Shown here: in pieces, positions 18,171 to 26,888 of the stretch
Layout: the number at the start of each line of letters is the position of its first letter
Position numbering within the stretch: position 1 is the first letter of the stretch
Made by a program: the position numbers and the translations under genes
Notes under the pieces: generated by a model
Databases searched by the model: none
Seen by the model: the letters and a program-made list of their open reading frames with translations, nothing else
What the model was told of the DNA's origin: nothing
From: Candidatus Thioglobus autotrophicus
GTDB lineage: Bacteria > Pseudomonadota > Gammaproteobacteria > PS1 > Pseudothioglobaceae
Direction of reading: 5' to 3'
NCBI RefSeq assembly: GCF_001293165.1
Contig: NZ_CP010552.1
Span: forward strand, 1,240,001-1,304,000
DNA: 64,000 nucleotides

Positions 18171-19730
18171 ATGAAAATAAGAGCACAAATTTCAATGGTA
18201 CTGAACCTAGACAAATGTATTGGTTGTCATACTTGTTCAGTTACTTGTAAAAATATTTGGACTAACCGTAAGGGTGTTGAATACGCTTGGTTTAATAATG
18301 TTGAATCTAAGCCGGGTATTGGCTTTCCTAAAAATTGGGAAGATCAAGGTAAATGGAAAGGTGGCTGGGAGCTTGCCAAAGGCAAGTTAGAACTTAAGGC
18401 AGGCGGACGTATGAGTAAACTGGCCAATATCTTTGCCAATCCTGATATGCCGGAAATTGATGATTACTATGAGCCTTATGATTTTAAATATCATAAGTTG
18501 CAGTCATCACCGCTACTTGAAGCGGCACCAACAGCGCGCCCTGTCTCGCAAATTACAGGTAAGGATATGGACAAGATTGAATGGGGTCCTAACTGGGAAG
18601 ATGATCTTGCAGGTGAGTTTGAAAAGCGTTCTAAAGATGTCAATTTCAAAGATATTGAAAAAGAGATGTACAAGGACTTTGAGAATACATTCCATATGTA
18701 TCTTCCACGTCTTTGCAACCATTGTCTTAATCCAGCTTGTGCTGCGTCTTGTCCATCGGGTGCAATCTATAAGCGTGAAGAAGATGGTATTGTTTTAGTT
18801 GATCAAGACAAATGTCGCGGTTGGAGAATGTGTGTTACTGGCTGCCCTTATAAGAAGGTTTATTACAATTGGGAATCAGGAAAATCTGAAAAATGTATTG
18901 GTTGTTATCCACGCATTGAGTCTGGCTTGCCAATGGCGTGTGCAGAATCATGTGTAGGACGTATTCGTTATGTGGGCGTTATGTTGTACGATGCGGATAA
19001 AATTGGTGATACTGCTGCAACACCTAATGAAACAGACCTATACCAAGAGCATTTAGATGTATTTATGGATCCAAATGATCCAGAAGTAATCAAACAAGCT
19101 TTGGAGGACGGTGTACCACAATCATGGATTGATGCTGCTCAAAACTCTCCAGTTTATAAAATGGTCATGGACTGGAAGATTGCTTTCCCAATTCACCCTG
19201 AGTACAGAACTTTGCCAATGATGTGGTATGTTCCGCCTTTATCTCCGGTTCAATCTCAGATTGATAAGGGTACGATTCAAACATCAAATGGCGTTATTCC
19301 AACAGTTGATTCTGTACGTTTTCCTGCGAAGTATTTAGCTAATATGTTTACTGCAGGCGATGAGAAGCCAATTATCAACTCGATTAGTAAGCTACTCGCT
19401 ATGAGAGCTCATCAACGCTTTAAATCAGTTGATGGAACGGATGGTAAAGAGGTATTGGCAGATGCAGGTTTGAGTGTTGAACAGGCAGAAGAGATGTATC
19501 AGATGTTAGGTATTGCAAACTATGAAGATCGTTTTGTTATTCCAACTTCACACGAAGAGATGCGTCATGAAGACCCGTACGGTTTCCAGGGTCAAAATGG
19601 TTTTTCTGGTGGTAATACTAGTTCTCATGGTCCAGATGGTGGATCTGGGTTTAGCTTATTCCCATCAACCCGTAAAAAGTCATTTATTCCAGTAGAAAAT
19701 ATGCCTAGGCATAAAAGTAAGGAGAGTTAA
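18171..19730 (+). CDS. narH: Respiratory nitrate reductase beta subunit NarH
   Basis: The electron-transfer subunit passes electrons from NarI hemes to NarG through four iron-sulfur clusters. Four cysteine groups are visible: CIGCHTCSVTCK, CNHCLNPACAASCP, CRGWRMCVTGCP and CIGCYPRIESGLPMAC. The Trp in the third group is typical of the 3Fe-4S site. At 519 residues it is normal. The ATG follows an AGGAG site and narJ begins 1 bp after the stop. The C-terminal Gly/Ser-rich segment before KSFIPV is less conserved. Confidence 0.97.
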   Translation: MKIRAQISMVLNLDKCIGCHTCSVTCKNIWTNRKGVEYAWFNNVESKPGIGFPKNWEDQGKWKGGWELAKGKLELKAGGRMSKLANIFANPDMPEIDDYYEPYDFKYHKLQSSPLLEAAPTARPVSQITGKDMDKIEWGPNWEDDLAGEFEKRSKDVNFKDIEKEMYKDFENTFHMYLPRLCNHCLNPACAASCPSGAIYKREEDGIVLVDQDKCRGWRMCVTGCPYKKVYYNWESGKSEKCIGCYPRIESGLPMACAESCVGRIRYVGVMLYDADKIGDTAATPNETDLYQEHLDVFMDPNDPEVIKQALEDGVPQSWIDAAQNSPVYKMVMDWKIAFPIHPEYRTLPMMWYVPPLSPVQSQIDKGTIQTSNGVIPTVDSVRFPAKYLANMFTAGDEKPIINSISKLLAMRAHQRFKSVDGTDGKEVLADAGLSVEQAEEMYQMLGIANYEDRFVIPTSHEEMRHEDPYGFQGQNGFSGGNTSSHGPDGGSGFSLFPSTRKKSFIPVENMPRHKSKES

Positions 19731-19731
19731 C

Positions 19732-20247
19732 ATGCAAATATTTAAAGTTATATCAAAACTTATTGATTATCCAAATAAAGAGTTGATGGAAAATTTGGAT
19801 TCGGTGATTGAATTTGTGAAAGATTCATCAGAAATTGATGATAGCGAGAAAGAGGCTGTCATGGAATTTATCTCTTGGATGGGGGTACATACAGAAACAG
19901 GCCTGCAGCAAACCTATGTCGAAACATTTGACATGGTGCCAGAGCACGATCTACATATCACACACCATATTTTTGGTGATGATAATAATCGTGGCCCTGC
20001 CTTGATTGATTTATCTGAGCATTATAAAGGCGAAGGTTTTGAGGTAAATGATGGAGAAATTCCTGATTTTCTACCTTTGATTTTAGAATATGTATCAACG
20101 TTAAGCGAAATGGAATCACGCATATTCTTAGGTGATGCCAAGAAAGTCATTAAGGTGATAGCGGACAATTTGGAAGAGGCTCAAAGTCCTTATTCTAAGT
20201 TGATTAGAATTGTTGAGAAGCGCAGCTATTTAGCTGAAGCAGCATAA
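19732..20247 (+). CDS. narJ: Nitrate reductase assembly chaperone NarJ
   Basis: NarJ keeps NarG-NarH in a competent state while cofactors are inserted, and is not part of the final enzyme. This version has 171 residues, shorter than the roughly 230 of E. coli NarJ, with the conserved N-terminal region (KVISKLIDYPNKEL) and the MVPEHDLHITHHIFGD segment intact. The length difference is at the C terminus. It starts immediately after narH and lies 11 bp before narI, so translation is coupled. The reduced size is common among environmental nar operons, as far as I know. Confidence 0.9.
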   Translation: MQIFKVISKLIDYPNKELMENLDSVIEFVKDSSEIDDSEKEAVMEFISWMGVHTETGLQQTYVETFDMVPEHDLHITHHIFGDDNNRGPALIDLSEHYKGEGFEVNDGEIPDFLPLILEYVSTLSEMESRIFLGDAKKVIKVIADNLEEAQSPYSKLIRIVEKRSYLAEAA

Positions 20248-20258
20248 GGAGAGATGAT

Positions 20259-20954
20259 ATGAGTTTAGATAACTTTTTATTTGGGGTTTATCCCTATATC
20301 GCTGGCGTAGTTTTTATTCTAGGAAGCTGGATTCGATTTGATCGAGAACAGTACACTTGGAAAGCAGATTCGTCTCAGCTACTTGGTAATAAAGGCATGG
20401 TTATGGCCAGCAATTTATTTCATGTTGGTATTTTGGGTATTTTCTTTGGACATGCGGCAGGCATGTTGTTGCCGCATAGTTGGTGGCAGTTAGTGGCAAC
20501 CGACGTTCAACATCAGTACATTGCTATTTATGCAGGCATGGTGTTTGGTGGTATGGCGGCTATTGGTGCTGCCCTTCTTTTTTATCGTCGCATGACAAAC
20601 GAGCGCGTGAAAGCGGTGAGTCGTTTTAGAGATAATTTTGTGATTTTTTGGCTACTGGTCACTGCAACATTAGGTCTTAATACGATTTTTGGTTCACTAC
20701 ATCATGCTGAGTCGGGAGACGTATCAACTATGCTGGTGTTGGCTGAATATGTAAAGAGTATTGCCACATTAAGTGTTGATCCAACTTTGTTAACAGGCGT
20801 TTCGTATACTTATAAGTTGCATATGTTATTTGGCATGACGTTATTTTTAGTATTTCCGTTCACACGTTTGGTGCACGTTTGGTCAGTGCCATTAGCTTAT
20901 TTAATGCGCCCTTATCAAATTGTTAGAACAAAACGGATTAAGACCCATCTATAA
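20259..20954 (+). CDS. narI: Respiratory nitrate reductase gamma subunit NarI (cytochrome b)
   Basis: The membrane-anchor subunit oxidises quinol on the periplasmic side and delivers electrons to NarH. It has five membrane segments across 231 residues and the histidines that bind two b hemes (for example FHVGILGIFFGHAAG near residue 50 and the later KLHMLFG). Length is normal. A GGAGAGA site precedes the ATG. It is the last catalytic gene of the operon; a DsrC-like gene follows after 24 bp. Confidence 0.96.
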   Translation: MSLDNFLFGVYPYIAGVVFILGSWIRFDREQYTWKADSSQLLGNKGMVMASNLFHVGILGIFFGHAAGMLLPHSWWQLVATDVQHQYIAIYAGMVFGGMAAIGAALLFYRRMTNERVKAVSRFRDNFVIFWLLVTATLGLNTIFGSLHHAESGDVSTMLVLAEYVKSIATLSVDPTLLTGVSYTYKLHMLFGMTLFLVFPFTRLVHVWSVPLAYLMRPYQIVRTKRIKTHL

Positions 20955-20978
20955 AATTTGCTTGATTAGAGGTAATGT

Positions 20979-21323
20979 ATGGTGACTATAGAAGTAGATA
21001 ATAAAAAAATAGAGCTAGATCCAGAAGGGTATTTGATCTATCCAGAAGATTGGAGTCATGATGTCGCACTTGAATTGGCTGGCTCAGAGCAACTAAATTT
21101 AAGCGAAGAGTATTGGGTGGTATTTGACTTTATGCGTCATTATTATGACGAGCATGGCGTGGCACCTGATGTGCGGCATACAACCAAGCAAATGGCGATT
21201 GATTTTGGTATTGACAAAAAAGGCGCCAAGGCAAAATTATTTACTATGTTTCCTTATGGTTACGTGAAACAGGCTTGTAAGGTCTCAGGTATGAAACGAC
21301 CACGAGGCTGGAGTACTGGATAA
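20979..21323 (+). CDS. DsrC/TusE-family protein lacking the terminal cysteine
   Basis: A 114-residue member of the DsrC/TusE family of sulfur-carrier proteins. It keeps the family core (DPEGYL, DWSHDVA, FMRHYYDEHG) and Cys100, which corresponds to the second conserved cysteine (CysB). The penultimate carrier cysteine (CysA, Cys111 in Allochromatium DsrC) is replaced by Trp111, in RPRGWSTG. It therefore cannot carry sulfur as DsrC or TusE do. It sits at the end of the nar operon, 24 bp after narI, so a regulatory or assembly role linked to nitrate respiration is possible. It is not the sulfite-reductase partner DsrC. Confidence 0.88.
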   Translation: MVTIEVDNKKIELDPEGYLIYPEDWSHDVALELAGSEQLNLSEEYWVVFDFMRHYYDEHGVAPDVRHTTKQMAIDFGIDKKGAKAKLFTMFPYGYVKQACKVSGMKRPRGWSTG

Positions 21324-21363
21324 GATTAGCCCACTCAGCTTGTTGAGCGCAGACGAATAGCGC

Positions 21364-21458
21364 TTAATAATAAGTTAGTGAATTGCATGCTTCCCTCCCT
21401 TTTTATAGAAAGGTCTGAACACCTTTCTTAGGTATGCAGTTTGCTAATTTATTATTAA
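21364..21458 (+). other. Long plus-strand RNA stem-loop after the nar operon
   Basis: The segments 21364-21390 and 21432-21458 pair over 27 positions with no mismatch: 22 Watson-Crick and 5 G-U pairs when read as plus-strand RNA. As minus-strand RNA the five would be A-C mismatches, so the structure belongs to the plus strand. A second 8-bp hairpin (21407-21414 with 21421-21428, loop CTGAAC) sits inside, with an unpaired pyrimidine-rich stretch TTCCCTCCC. A short T-run follows at 21470-21474. It may be the nar terminator or a stable small RNA. Confidence 0.65.
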
Positions 21459-21472
21459 TAGTGTATCGCTTT

Positions 21473-21709
21473 TTATCCGCCAGTTACCGGCGGGTAGAAA
21501 GCAACTTCGTCAGTTTGCTGAATCACTAAAGCATCAGCTGCAATAGCCTGGTTAACGGCACATAAAATATTTTCAGGAAAATAATGTTGACCATGCTTGT
21601 TGGCTAGAATCTCTCTTAATTGTTTGACACTTATCTGAGTGTTAATTTCAATCTCTTCACTGGGAATTTTAAGATTTTCTTTAAGAGATGCAAAGTATAG
21701 AATTTTCAT
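21473..21709 (-). CDS. moaD: Molybdopterin synthase sulfur-carrier subunit MoaD
   Basis: MoaD carries the thiocarboxylate sulfur that MoaE uses to make molybdopterin. The 78-residue ubiquitin-like protein ends in the required Gly-Gly (PPVTGG). It lies 2 bp after moaA in the same operon (moeA, moaC, moaA, moaD). Its partner moaE is nearby but on its own, at 25734-26186. Confidence 0.92.
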   Translation of the reverse strand: MKILYFASLKENLKIPSEEIEINTQISVKQLREILANKHGQHYFPENILCAVNQAIAADALVIQQTDEVAFYPPVTGG

Positions 21710-21711
21710 TT

Positions 21712-22707
21712 TTACCCCCCAATTTCTACCATTTGTCTATTGCTGATATTATCAATAGATTCATTAAACACATGTTTCTCAGGTTTTTTGTTAATCGCAT
21801 TAATGATCATTGTTTTGATTTCCTTATCGCTCAAATTAGAGCGTACCGCATCTTTTAAAGAAATACTGTCCTCTTGCCCTAAGCACAAAATAAGATCACC
21901 TTTAGCGGTTAATCTAACGCGATTACAGGTTTGGCAGAAATGATTAGAAACAGCACTAATAACGCCAACAGTTGTATTGGTGTTATTAATTTTGTAATTA
22001 CTCGCAGGACCATCTGTTTTACTGGCTATCAGTGGTGTTAATTGGCCAGGAAGGTGTTGCTTAATCCTGTCCATAATATCATCTTCACTCATGTGATGCG
22101 ATTGCATACCAATCCCAGCTTCACCGATTGGCATAGCTTCAATAAAGCGAATGTCAATGCCTTTTTCGATGGCAAAATCAATCAAAGATTCGATCTCATC
22201 ATCGTTAACGCCTTGCATAGCTACTGCATTAATTTTAATTGGATGCATGCCCGCTGCAATCGCAGCATCGATTCCTTTGATCACTTGTGTCACATCGCCA
22301 CCGCGGGTGATTTCTTTAAATCGTTCAGGTATTAAAGAATCAATAGAAATATTAGCCCGATTGACGCCGTTTTCATGGAGTTTGTTGGCAAATTTTTCTA
22401 ATAGTTGGGCGTTAGTTGACAAGGGTACATCAGTAATACCTGGTATGGTACTAATGAGTTTGGCGATTTTGGAGATTCCGCGACGCAACAAAGGCTCACC
22501 CCCTGTGAGACGAACTTTAGAGATGCCCATTTCAGCGAATAGCCTGACAATTCTTTGAATATCCTCATAGCTTAAGATATCTTCACGTTTACAGTTTGGC
22601 AGTAGCTCATCATCGCGACAATAAAAACATCTAAAGTTGCAATGTTCAGTTACAGAAAGCCTTAGATAGCTAATCTCGCGACCAAACTTATCGACTAATT
22701 TAGTCAT
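21712..22707 (-). CDS. moaA: GTP 3',8-cyclase MoaA (radical SAM)
   Basis: First step of molybdenum cofactor synthesis, converting GTP to the cyclic precursor with MoaC. The radical SAM motif CNFRCFYC lies about 25 residues from the start and a C-terminal cluster motif CQTCNRVR is present. The start at 22707 ([11 protein letters not shown]) is preferred to an upstream start, which would run well into moaC; it gives 331 residues, the usual length, and an 8-bp overlap with the moaC end. The C terminus (RQMVEIGG) has the Gly-Gly tail that MoaA needs. Confidence 0.95.
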   Translation of the reverse strand: MTKLVDKFGREISYLRLSVTEHCNFRCFYCRDDELLPNCKREDILSYEDIQRIVRLFAEMGISKVRLTGGEPLLRRGISKIAKLISTIPGITDVPLSTNAQLLEKFANKLHENGVNRANISIDSLIPERFKEITRGGDVTQVIKGIDAAIAAGMHPIKINAVAMQGVNDDEIESLIDFAIEKGIDIRFIEAMPIGEAGIGMQSHHMSEDDIMDRIKQHLPGQLTPLIASKTDGPASNYKINNTNTTVGVISAVSNHFCQTCNRVRLTAKGDLILCLGQEDSISLKDAVRSNLSDKEIKTMIINAINKKPEKHVFNESIDNISNRQMVEIGG

Positions 22708-23206
22708 GGTCTTTAGAGGTTTGTCTAGAGTGTTGAGTGTCGTTGCTCCACTGGCCAGATTTTCCACCTTGTTTTTCCAGTAATTGCACATCAGTTATTT
22801 GCATAAATCGATCTACTGCTTTGCACATATCGTAAATCGTTAAAGCGGCAATACTGGCTGCTGTAAGCGCTTCCATTTCAACCCCAGTTTGGGCATTAAG
22901 TTTGGCAAAAGTGGTAATTTGCACGCCATTTTCAATAAATTCAAAATCCACGCTAACCTTTGAAAGATTAAGGCTATGACACATTGGAATAAGGTGGTGC
23001 GTCTGCTTGGCCGCCATAATGCCTGCAATTCTTGCTACCGATAAAACATCGCCTTTTTTAAAGTCGTTGTCTTTAATTTTTTGCAGCGTTGCGCTTTTCA
23101 TTAGAATTTTGGCCATTGCTTTAGCGCTGCGTGTTGTACTATCTTTGCTTGATACATCAACCATATTGGCTTCACCTTGGTGATTAACGTGTGTTAGTTT
23201 GCTCAT
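22700..23206 (-). CDS. moaC: Cyclic pyranopterin monophosphate synthase MoaC
   Basis: MoaC acts after MoaA to form cyclic pyranopterin monophosphate. It has 168 residues with the conserved segments [31 protein letters not shown] and [11 protein letters not shown]. It overlaps moeA upstream by 4 bp and moaA downstream by 8 bp, so the operon is tightly coupled. Confidence 0.96.
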   Translation of the reverse strand: MSKLTHVNHQGEANMVDVSSKDSTTRSAKAMAKILMKSATLQKIKDNDFKKGDVLSVARIAGIMAAKQTHHLIPMCHSLNLSKVSVDFEFIENGVQITTFAKLNAQTGVEMEALTAASIAALTIYDMCKAVDRFMQITDVQLLEKQGGKSGQWSNDTQHSRQTSKDHD

Positions 23207-24468
23207 AGCATCATTGTATTTAAGGGATAAAAATTAACCAGCTCGCCTGATTTTAAAACAGTATCTTCAGGAATTTCTGCAAAGCCATCTGCCCATACCA
23301 TTGAAGACAAAACATCAGAGCCTTGTTTGGGGTATTGGTTTACAGTTGCAGGCAGGGTTGATTGATCTAGCTTAACTCTGACAAACTCTCGTCTTGGCTT
23401 AGGTCTATGCCAATCAAAATCAACAGCGACTTTAAAATGGGTGTTTAGATAATTTGCACAGCCTTGGGTTTTTTTAATAAAAGGGCGGGCAAATAATAAG
23501 AAAGTGACCATGGCTGAAACAGGATTTCCTGGTAGGCCGATAAAGGCTGATTGGCCAATTTGGCCAAAGGCTAAAGGCTTGCCCGGCTTCATTTTAATAC
23601 GCCAAAGATTTAGCTGTCCTAGCTGTTCTACTGCAGGCTTAACGTGATCTTCTTCGCCAACAGAGACACCGCCTGTGGTAATGATTAAGTCGCATTGATT
23701 TTGGAGTGAGTTTAGAGCACTGATAGTATCATCTAGTGTATCTTTGATATGTTGAAGGTTGATAATGTCACAGCCTAAATTATTCAGCATGGCGACTAAA
23801 GCATATCGGTTTGAATCATAGATTTGTCCTGGACGAAGCTCATCCCCAGGCTTGACAAGCTCATCCCCAGTGAAAAAAATACCCACCTTAATTTTTTTAA
23901 ATACTGCTAACGTACTAATGCCTACAGAGGCTGCTAGCGCAATATCTTGAGCTTTAAGTGTTATGCCTTTTGCTAGAATTGTGTCGCCTGATTGAATGTC
24001 ATTGCCCATAGGGCGAATGTTTTCATTTAATGATAAAGGGCGCCAGGTTTCAATACTATTACCTTCTTCAGAGACTTCACACTCTTCTTGCATGATGACA
24101 GTATTCGCCCCTTGGGGAATAGGTGCACCGGTAAATATTCGCGCTGCACATCCAGGCTGTAGTTCAGCGCCTGTCATGCCTGCAGGAATTCTCCCAGTAA
24201 TAGTAAAGGAAAGAGCGCCAGGTTTATTTATTTGCTCTTCTTGCAAGTGAATAGCATAGCCATCCATTGCAGAGTTATCAAACCCGGGTACGTTGATGTT
24301 AGATTGAATATCAGCGCTTAATACGCGCCCCAGAGCTTCATCAAGTTCTAGCGACTCAGTGGTGCTAATAACCTTGGCTGCATTGGTTAGGGTGGCTAGC
24401 GCTTGATCGGTTGATAGAAGTGGTTGCGGTATTTCATCACAACCACATTCAGTGTTTTGATCACTCAT
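23203..24468 (-). CDS. moeA: Molybdopterin molybdotransferase MoeA
   Basis: MoeA inserts molybdate into adenylated molybdopterin made by MogA. The 421-residue length is normal. Visible motifs are [10 protein letters not shown] near residue 65, [13 protein letters not shown] and GLPGNPVSA. The N terminus has a Cys-rich start (ECGCDE) that is unusual for MoeA. It is first in a minus-strand operon and divergent from mobA, with a 77-bp shared promoter region. Confidence 0.96.
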   Translation of the reverse strand: MSDQNTECGCDEIPQPLLSTDQALATLTNAAKVISTTESLELDEALGRVLSADIQSNINVPGFDNSAMDGYAIHLQEEQINKPGALSFTITGRIPAGMTGAELQPGCAARIFTGAPIPQGANTVIMQEECEVSEEGNSIETWRPLSLNENIRPMGNDIQSGDTILAKGITLKAQDIALAASVGISTLAVFKKIKVGIFFTGDELVKPGDELRPGQIYDSNRYALVAMLNNLGCDIINLQHIKDTLDDTISALNSLQNQCDLIITTGGVSVGEEDHVKPAVEQLGQLNLWRIKMKPGKPLAFGQIGQSAFIGLPGNPVSAMVTFLLFARPFIKKTQGCANYLNTHFKVAVDFDWHRPKPRREFVRVKLDQSTLPATVNQYPKQGSDVLSSMVWADGFAEIPEDTVLKSGELVNFYPLNTMML

Positions 24469-24545
24469 TGGTTAATACTCTGTTGTCTATAAAAAATGCG
24501 TTTAATTGTATCATATGCTTATTAATTGTCCGATAACATAACCAC

Positions 24546-25127
24546 ATGAAAAATATAAGTAAACGCGATGTTAGTGTTGTTATCCTTGCTGGTGGCCAAG
24601 CCTTGCGCATGGGTAATAAAGACAAAGGGTTGATTTTATTTAATCAAAAACCACTTATCCATTACGTAGTGCATGCCGTTAGTCAATCAGTGGGTAGTAT
24701 ATGGGTGAGTGCTAACAGAAACCTTGACCTATATCAAAAATTTGGCCAAGTGGTCAGTGACGAGCTATCTGGTTATCAGGGTCCGTTAGCCGGTATTTCT
24801 GCTGTGTTAAGTCACATCGATACTCGATATTTGCTGGTTGTTCCGTGTGATGGACCTTATATTAATACAACCTTATTAGAAAGATTGGCTGATGAAATGC
24901 TAACAAAGCAAGCTAAGTTGTGTGTGGCCAGTGAGAAAGGTTGTTTGCATCCAACTTTTGCATTACTTGAAACTTCTATTAAAACTGAGCTGGACCAATA
25001 CCTGCGAAGTGGACAAAGAAAGCTCGGCCATTTTTTTAAAGAAAATAATGCCATTGAGGTAGATTTCTCGGACTCCCCTGAATTGTTTGTTAATTTTAAT
25101 ACACCTGAAGATTTGCTTAAGCGTTAG
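24546..25127 (+). CDS. mobA: Molybdenum cofactor guanylyltransferase MobA
   Basis: MobA adds GMP to the cofactor to give the bis-guanine dinucleotide form that NarG, NapA and NasA need. The 193-residue protein begins with the nucleotide-binding motif VVILAGGQALRMGNKDKG, and has VVPCDGPYI for metal binding and HPTFAL further on. Length is normal. It is followed without a gap by the LysE-type transporter gene. Confidence 0.94.
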   Translation: MKNISKRDVSVVILAGGQALRMGNKDKGLILFNQKPLIHYVVHAVSQSVGSIWVSANRNLDLYQKFGQVVSDELSGYQGPLAGISAVLSHIDTRYLLVVPCDGPYINTTLLERLADEMLTKQAKLCVASEKGCLHPTFALLETSIKTELDQYLRSGQRKLGHFFKENNAIEVDFSDSPELFVNFNTPEDLLKR

Positions 25128-25739
25128 TTGATGATGGATATTGAAGTTTTTAACAAAGTTTTATTTTTTTGGTTTATTTTTTATATAACGCCTGGCCCAG
25201 TGTGGTTGGCTGTGATGGTAACAACCGCAAAGAAAAGCAGCCGACAAATTATCGGTTTCTTTCTAAGTGTTTTTTTAGCGGTTAATCTCATCGTTCAAGC
25301 CCCTCAAGCCTTTATAAGTGTTGTTTTTATCGATACGGTGATGAGATTATTTGGAGAAATTGGCTTTATTTTTTACTTTTTAGGCGGCGCTTATATTTTT
25401 TATTTAGCAATAAAGGCGCTTAAAGCTCATCAAGCAGAATCAACTCTGCAGTTGAGTTTTGGAAACTTGATGTTGATTATGTTGTTATCGCCCAAGATTT
25501 GGATATTATTTCCTTCTGGCGCACTGATTGCTAATCAACTGGGTTTGGGTTTAATGGCCAATGCCAGTATTTATGCACTAACAATGTTTATCATCTCTAG
25601 CGTGTTCTTCTTCTTTTATGTGATGGTTGGAAAAGTGGGTCAAAAAATATTAAAAGACAATTTTGCATATTTGGTGTTTTTGCTATTGAGCGGGTTTGCA
25701 ATATTTTTATTATTTGAGGGTGTTCAGGCGATTTTATAA
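25128..25739 (+). CDS. LysE/RhtB-type exporter-like membrane protein
   Basis: A 203-residue protein with about six hydrophobic segments, in the LysE/RhtB fold. The N-terminal segment ending TPGPVWLAV is the family signature (TPGP). The substrate cannot be told; relatives export amino acids. The start could be the TTG at 25128 or the ATG codons at 25131 and 25134. It is adjacent to mobA and ends 6 bp inside the convergent moaE. Confidence 0.75.
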   Translation: MMMDIEVFNKVLFFWFIFYITPGPVWLAVMVTTAKKSSRQIIGFFLSVFLAVNLIVQAPQAFISVVFIDTVMRLFGEIGFIFYFLGGAYIFYLAIKALKAHQAESTLQLSFGNLMLIMLLSPKIWILFPSGALIANQLGLGLMANASIYALTMFIISSVFFFFYVMVGKVGQKILKDNFAYLVFLLLSGFAIFLLFEGVQAIL

Positions 25740-26186
25740 TGCCCATTTATCCATTTGATCGGTATCGCTATCTTTAGCCTCAACCCATTTAGACTGCTCA
25801 TTAGTCTGTTCTTTTTTCCAAAAAGGCGCCTGAGTTTTTAAATAATCCATGATAAATTCACAAGCCTCAAAAGCAGCTTTTCGATGTTTGCTGGTAGTAA
25901 CAACCAACACAATCTGATCATTAATGGATAGCTTTCCAACGCGATGAATAATGGTTGTGTTGCCAAGAGGCCAGCGCTTTTGGGCTTGCTCTGCAATCGT
26001 GTTTAGGGCTTTTTCTGTCATACCTGGATAATGCTCCAAGGTCATGGATTGAATGCTTGAATGCTCAAGATCTCGCACCGTACCAACAAAGCTAACCACG
26101 GCGCCAATATCACTATCATTAGCTCTAGCAAGTGTTACTTCAGTGGTTAGATCAAAGTCAGATTTTTGGACAATAATTTTGTTCAT
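25734..26186 (-). CDS. moaE: Molybdopterin synthase catalytic subunit MoaE
   Basis: MoaE with MoaD converts cyclic pyranopterin monophosphate to molybdopterin. It has 150 residues with conserved VSFVGTVRD, LEHYPGM, HRVGKL and the C-terminal PFWKKE segment with its catalytic lysine. It is convergent with the LysE-like gene and separated from moaD by five genes. The upstream side faces the nitrate-assimilation leader. Confidence 0.95.
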   Translation of the reverse strand: MNKIIVQKSDFDLTTEVTLARANDSDIGAVVSFVGTVRDLEHSSIQSMTLEHYPGMTEKALNTIAEQAQKRWPLGNTTIIHRVGKLSINDQIVLVVTTSKHRKAAFEACEFIMDYLKTQAPFWKKEQTNEQSKWVEAKDSDTDQMDKWAL

Positions 26187-26264
26187 ATTTTTATTATAGG
26201 GGTATGTCGCTTGATCGTTTATCCTTTTTTATTAGTTTATTCTAATATTCTGAATAAAATTTGG

Positions 26265-26270
26265 TATAAT
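26265..26270 (+). promoter_or_regulatory. -10 box of the nitrate-assimilation leader
   Basis: A perfect TATAAT in the context TTGGTATAAT would start transcription near 26277, a few bases before the first leader hairpin. No clear -35 was seen, so an activator may be needed. Confidence 0.5.
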
Positions 26271-26276
26271 TGACAT

Positions 26277-26456
26277 CAGTTAATTCCCAAAGACGGGAAC
26301 AGCAACAAACACAGACGTTTATTTTTTAAATCTATTTGATAGGTTTTAAAATAAGCGTTTTTTTTTTTGCCAATTTTAAAGATGAAGTTGGTCCCAAGGT
26401 ATTGAAGCCGGATATTGTCTAAGCATTTTGCTAACGACAATATCCGGCTTTTTTTT
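26277..26456 (+). promoter_or_regulatory. ANTAR-type two-hexaloop antitermination leader
   Basis: Two hairpins carry six-base loops with A at loop position 1 and G at position 4, the known signature bound by ANTAR antiterminators such as NasR and EutV. The first pairs TTCCC (26284-26288) with GGGAA around AAAGAC. The second pairs 26370-26377 with 26384-26391 around AAAGAT. A strong intrinsic terminator (15-bp stem, 26405-26419 with 26436-26450, then eight T) follows. An ANTAR protein, probably NasT/NasR-like, would allow read-through in nitrate. No ANTAR gene lies in the window. Confidence 0.75.
26405..26456 (+). terminator. Conditional terminator of the nitrate-assimilation leader
   Basis: AAGCCGGATATTGTC pairs perfectly with GACAATATCCGGCTT, with a further AGCA/TGCT pairing in the loop, then eight T. 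It is one of the strongest hairpins in the window and lies 43 bp before the nirB remnant. Confidence 0.85.
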
Positions 26457-26498
26457 GGCTTAACGCCAGTGATTAATTAACACATAGAAGGATATAGA

Positions 26499-26883
26499 AT
26501 GAAAAATTTAGTGATAGTTGGCTCAGGAATGAGTGCGATGAAAGTAGTGGACGAAGTATTAAAAATAGATCCCTTAATGTATCACATTACCATTGTTGGT
26601 GCAGAAACGGTATTGCCATACAATAGGATTATGTTGTCACCGGTTTTAGCGGGAGAGAAAGAATTTGACGACATTAAAACTCATGATGATAATTATTTTG
26701 CTCAAAACAACATTGTTTTTAAGCCAGGTTGTGAAGTGACAATGGTTGATAGAAGATCCAAATTCAAATTTTTTAAAGACTTATAAGCCGAAGAATCCTG
26801 AATCTAAATTAAGCAAATATAAAGCTTTTATTGCGCTTTCTATGTTGTTAAATCTTTTCTTATTATTGTTAGTTATTAGATAA
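26499..26883 (+). pseudogene. nirB: Truncated nitrite reductase large subunit (NirB N-terminal fragment)
   Basis: Codons from 26499 give the start of an FAD-dependent nitrite reductase: VIVGSGMSAMKVVDEVL is the nucleotide-binding loop and YNRIMLSPVLAGEK is a family-typical segment. Similarity ends at VDRRSK and the frame stops at 26786, after 95 residues instead of about 800. A second open frame (26761-26883) encodes about 40 residues with a hydrophobic C-terminal segment, ALSMLLNLFLLLLV, which looks like the tail of a different membrane protein. This fits a large deletion joining two genes. GAAGGATATAG precedes the ATG, so the fragment may still be translated. Confidence 0.8.
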
Positions 26884-26888
26884 AAAAT

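Noticed and set aside
20979-21323. Calling this gene dsrC of the reverse dissimilatory sulfite reductase system
   Set aside because: The essential terminal cysteine is missing and no dsrAB genes are near.
22708-22791. Upstream start for moaA
   Set aside because: It would overlap moaC by over 90 bp, and the added residues do not resemble MoaA.
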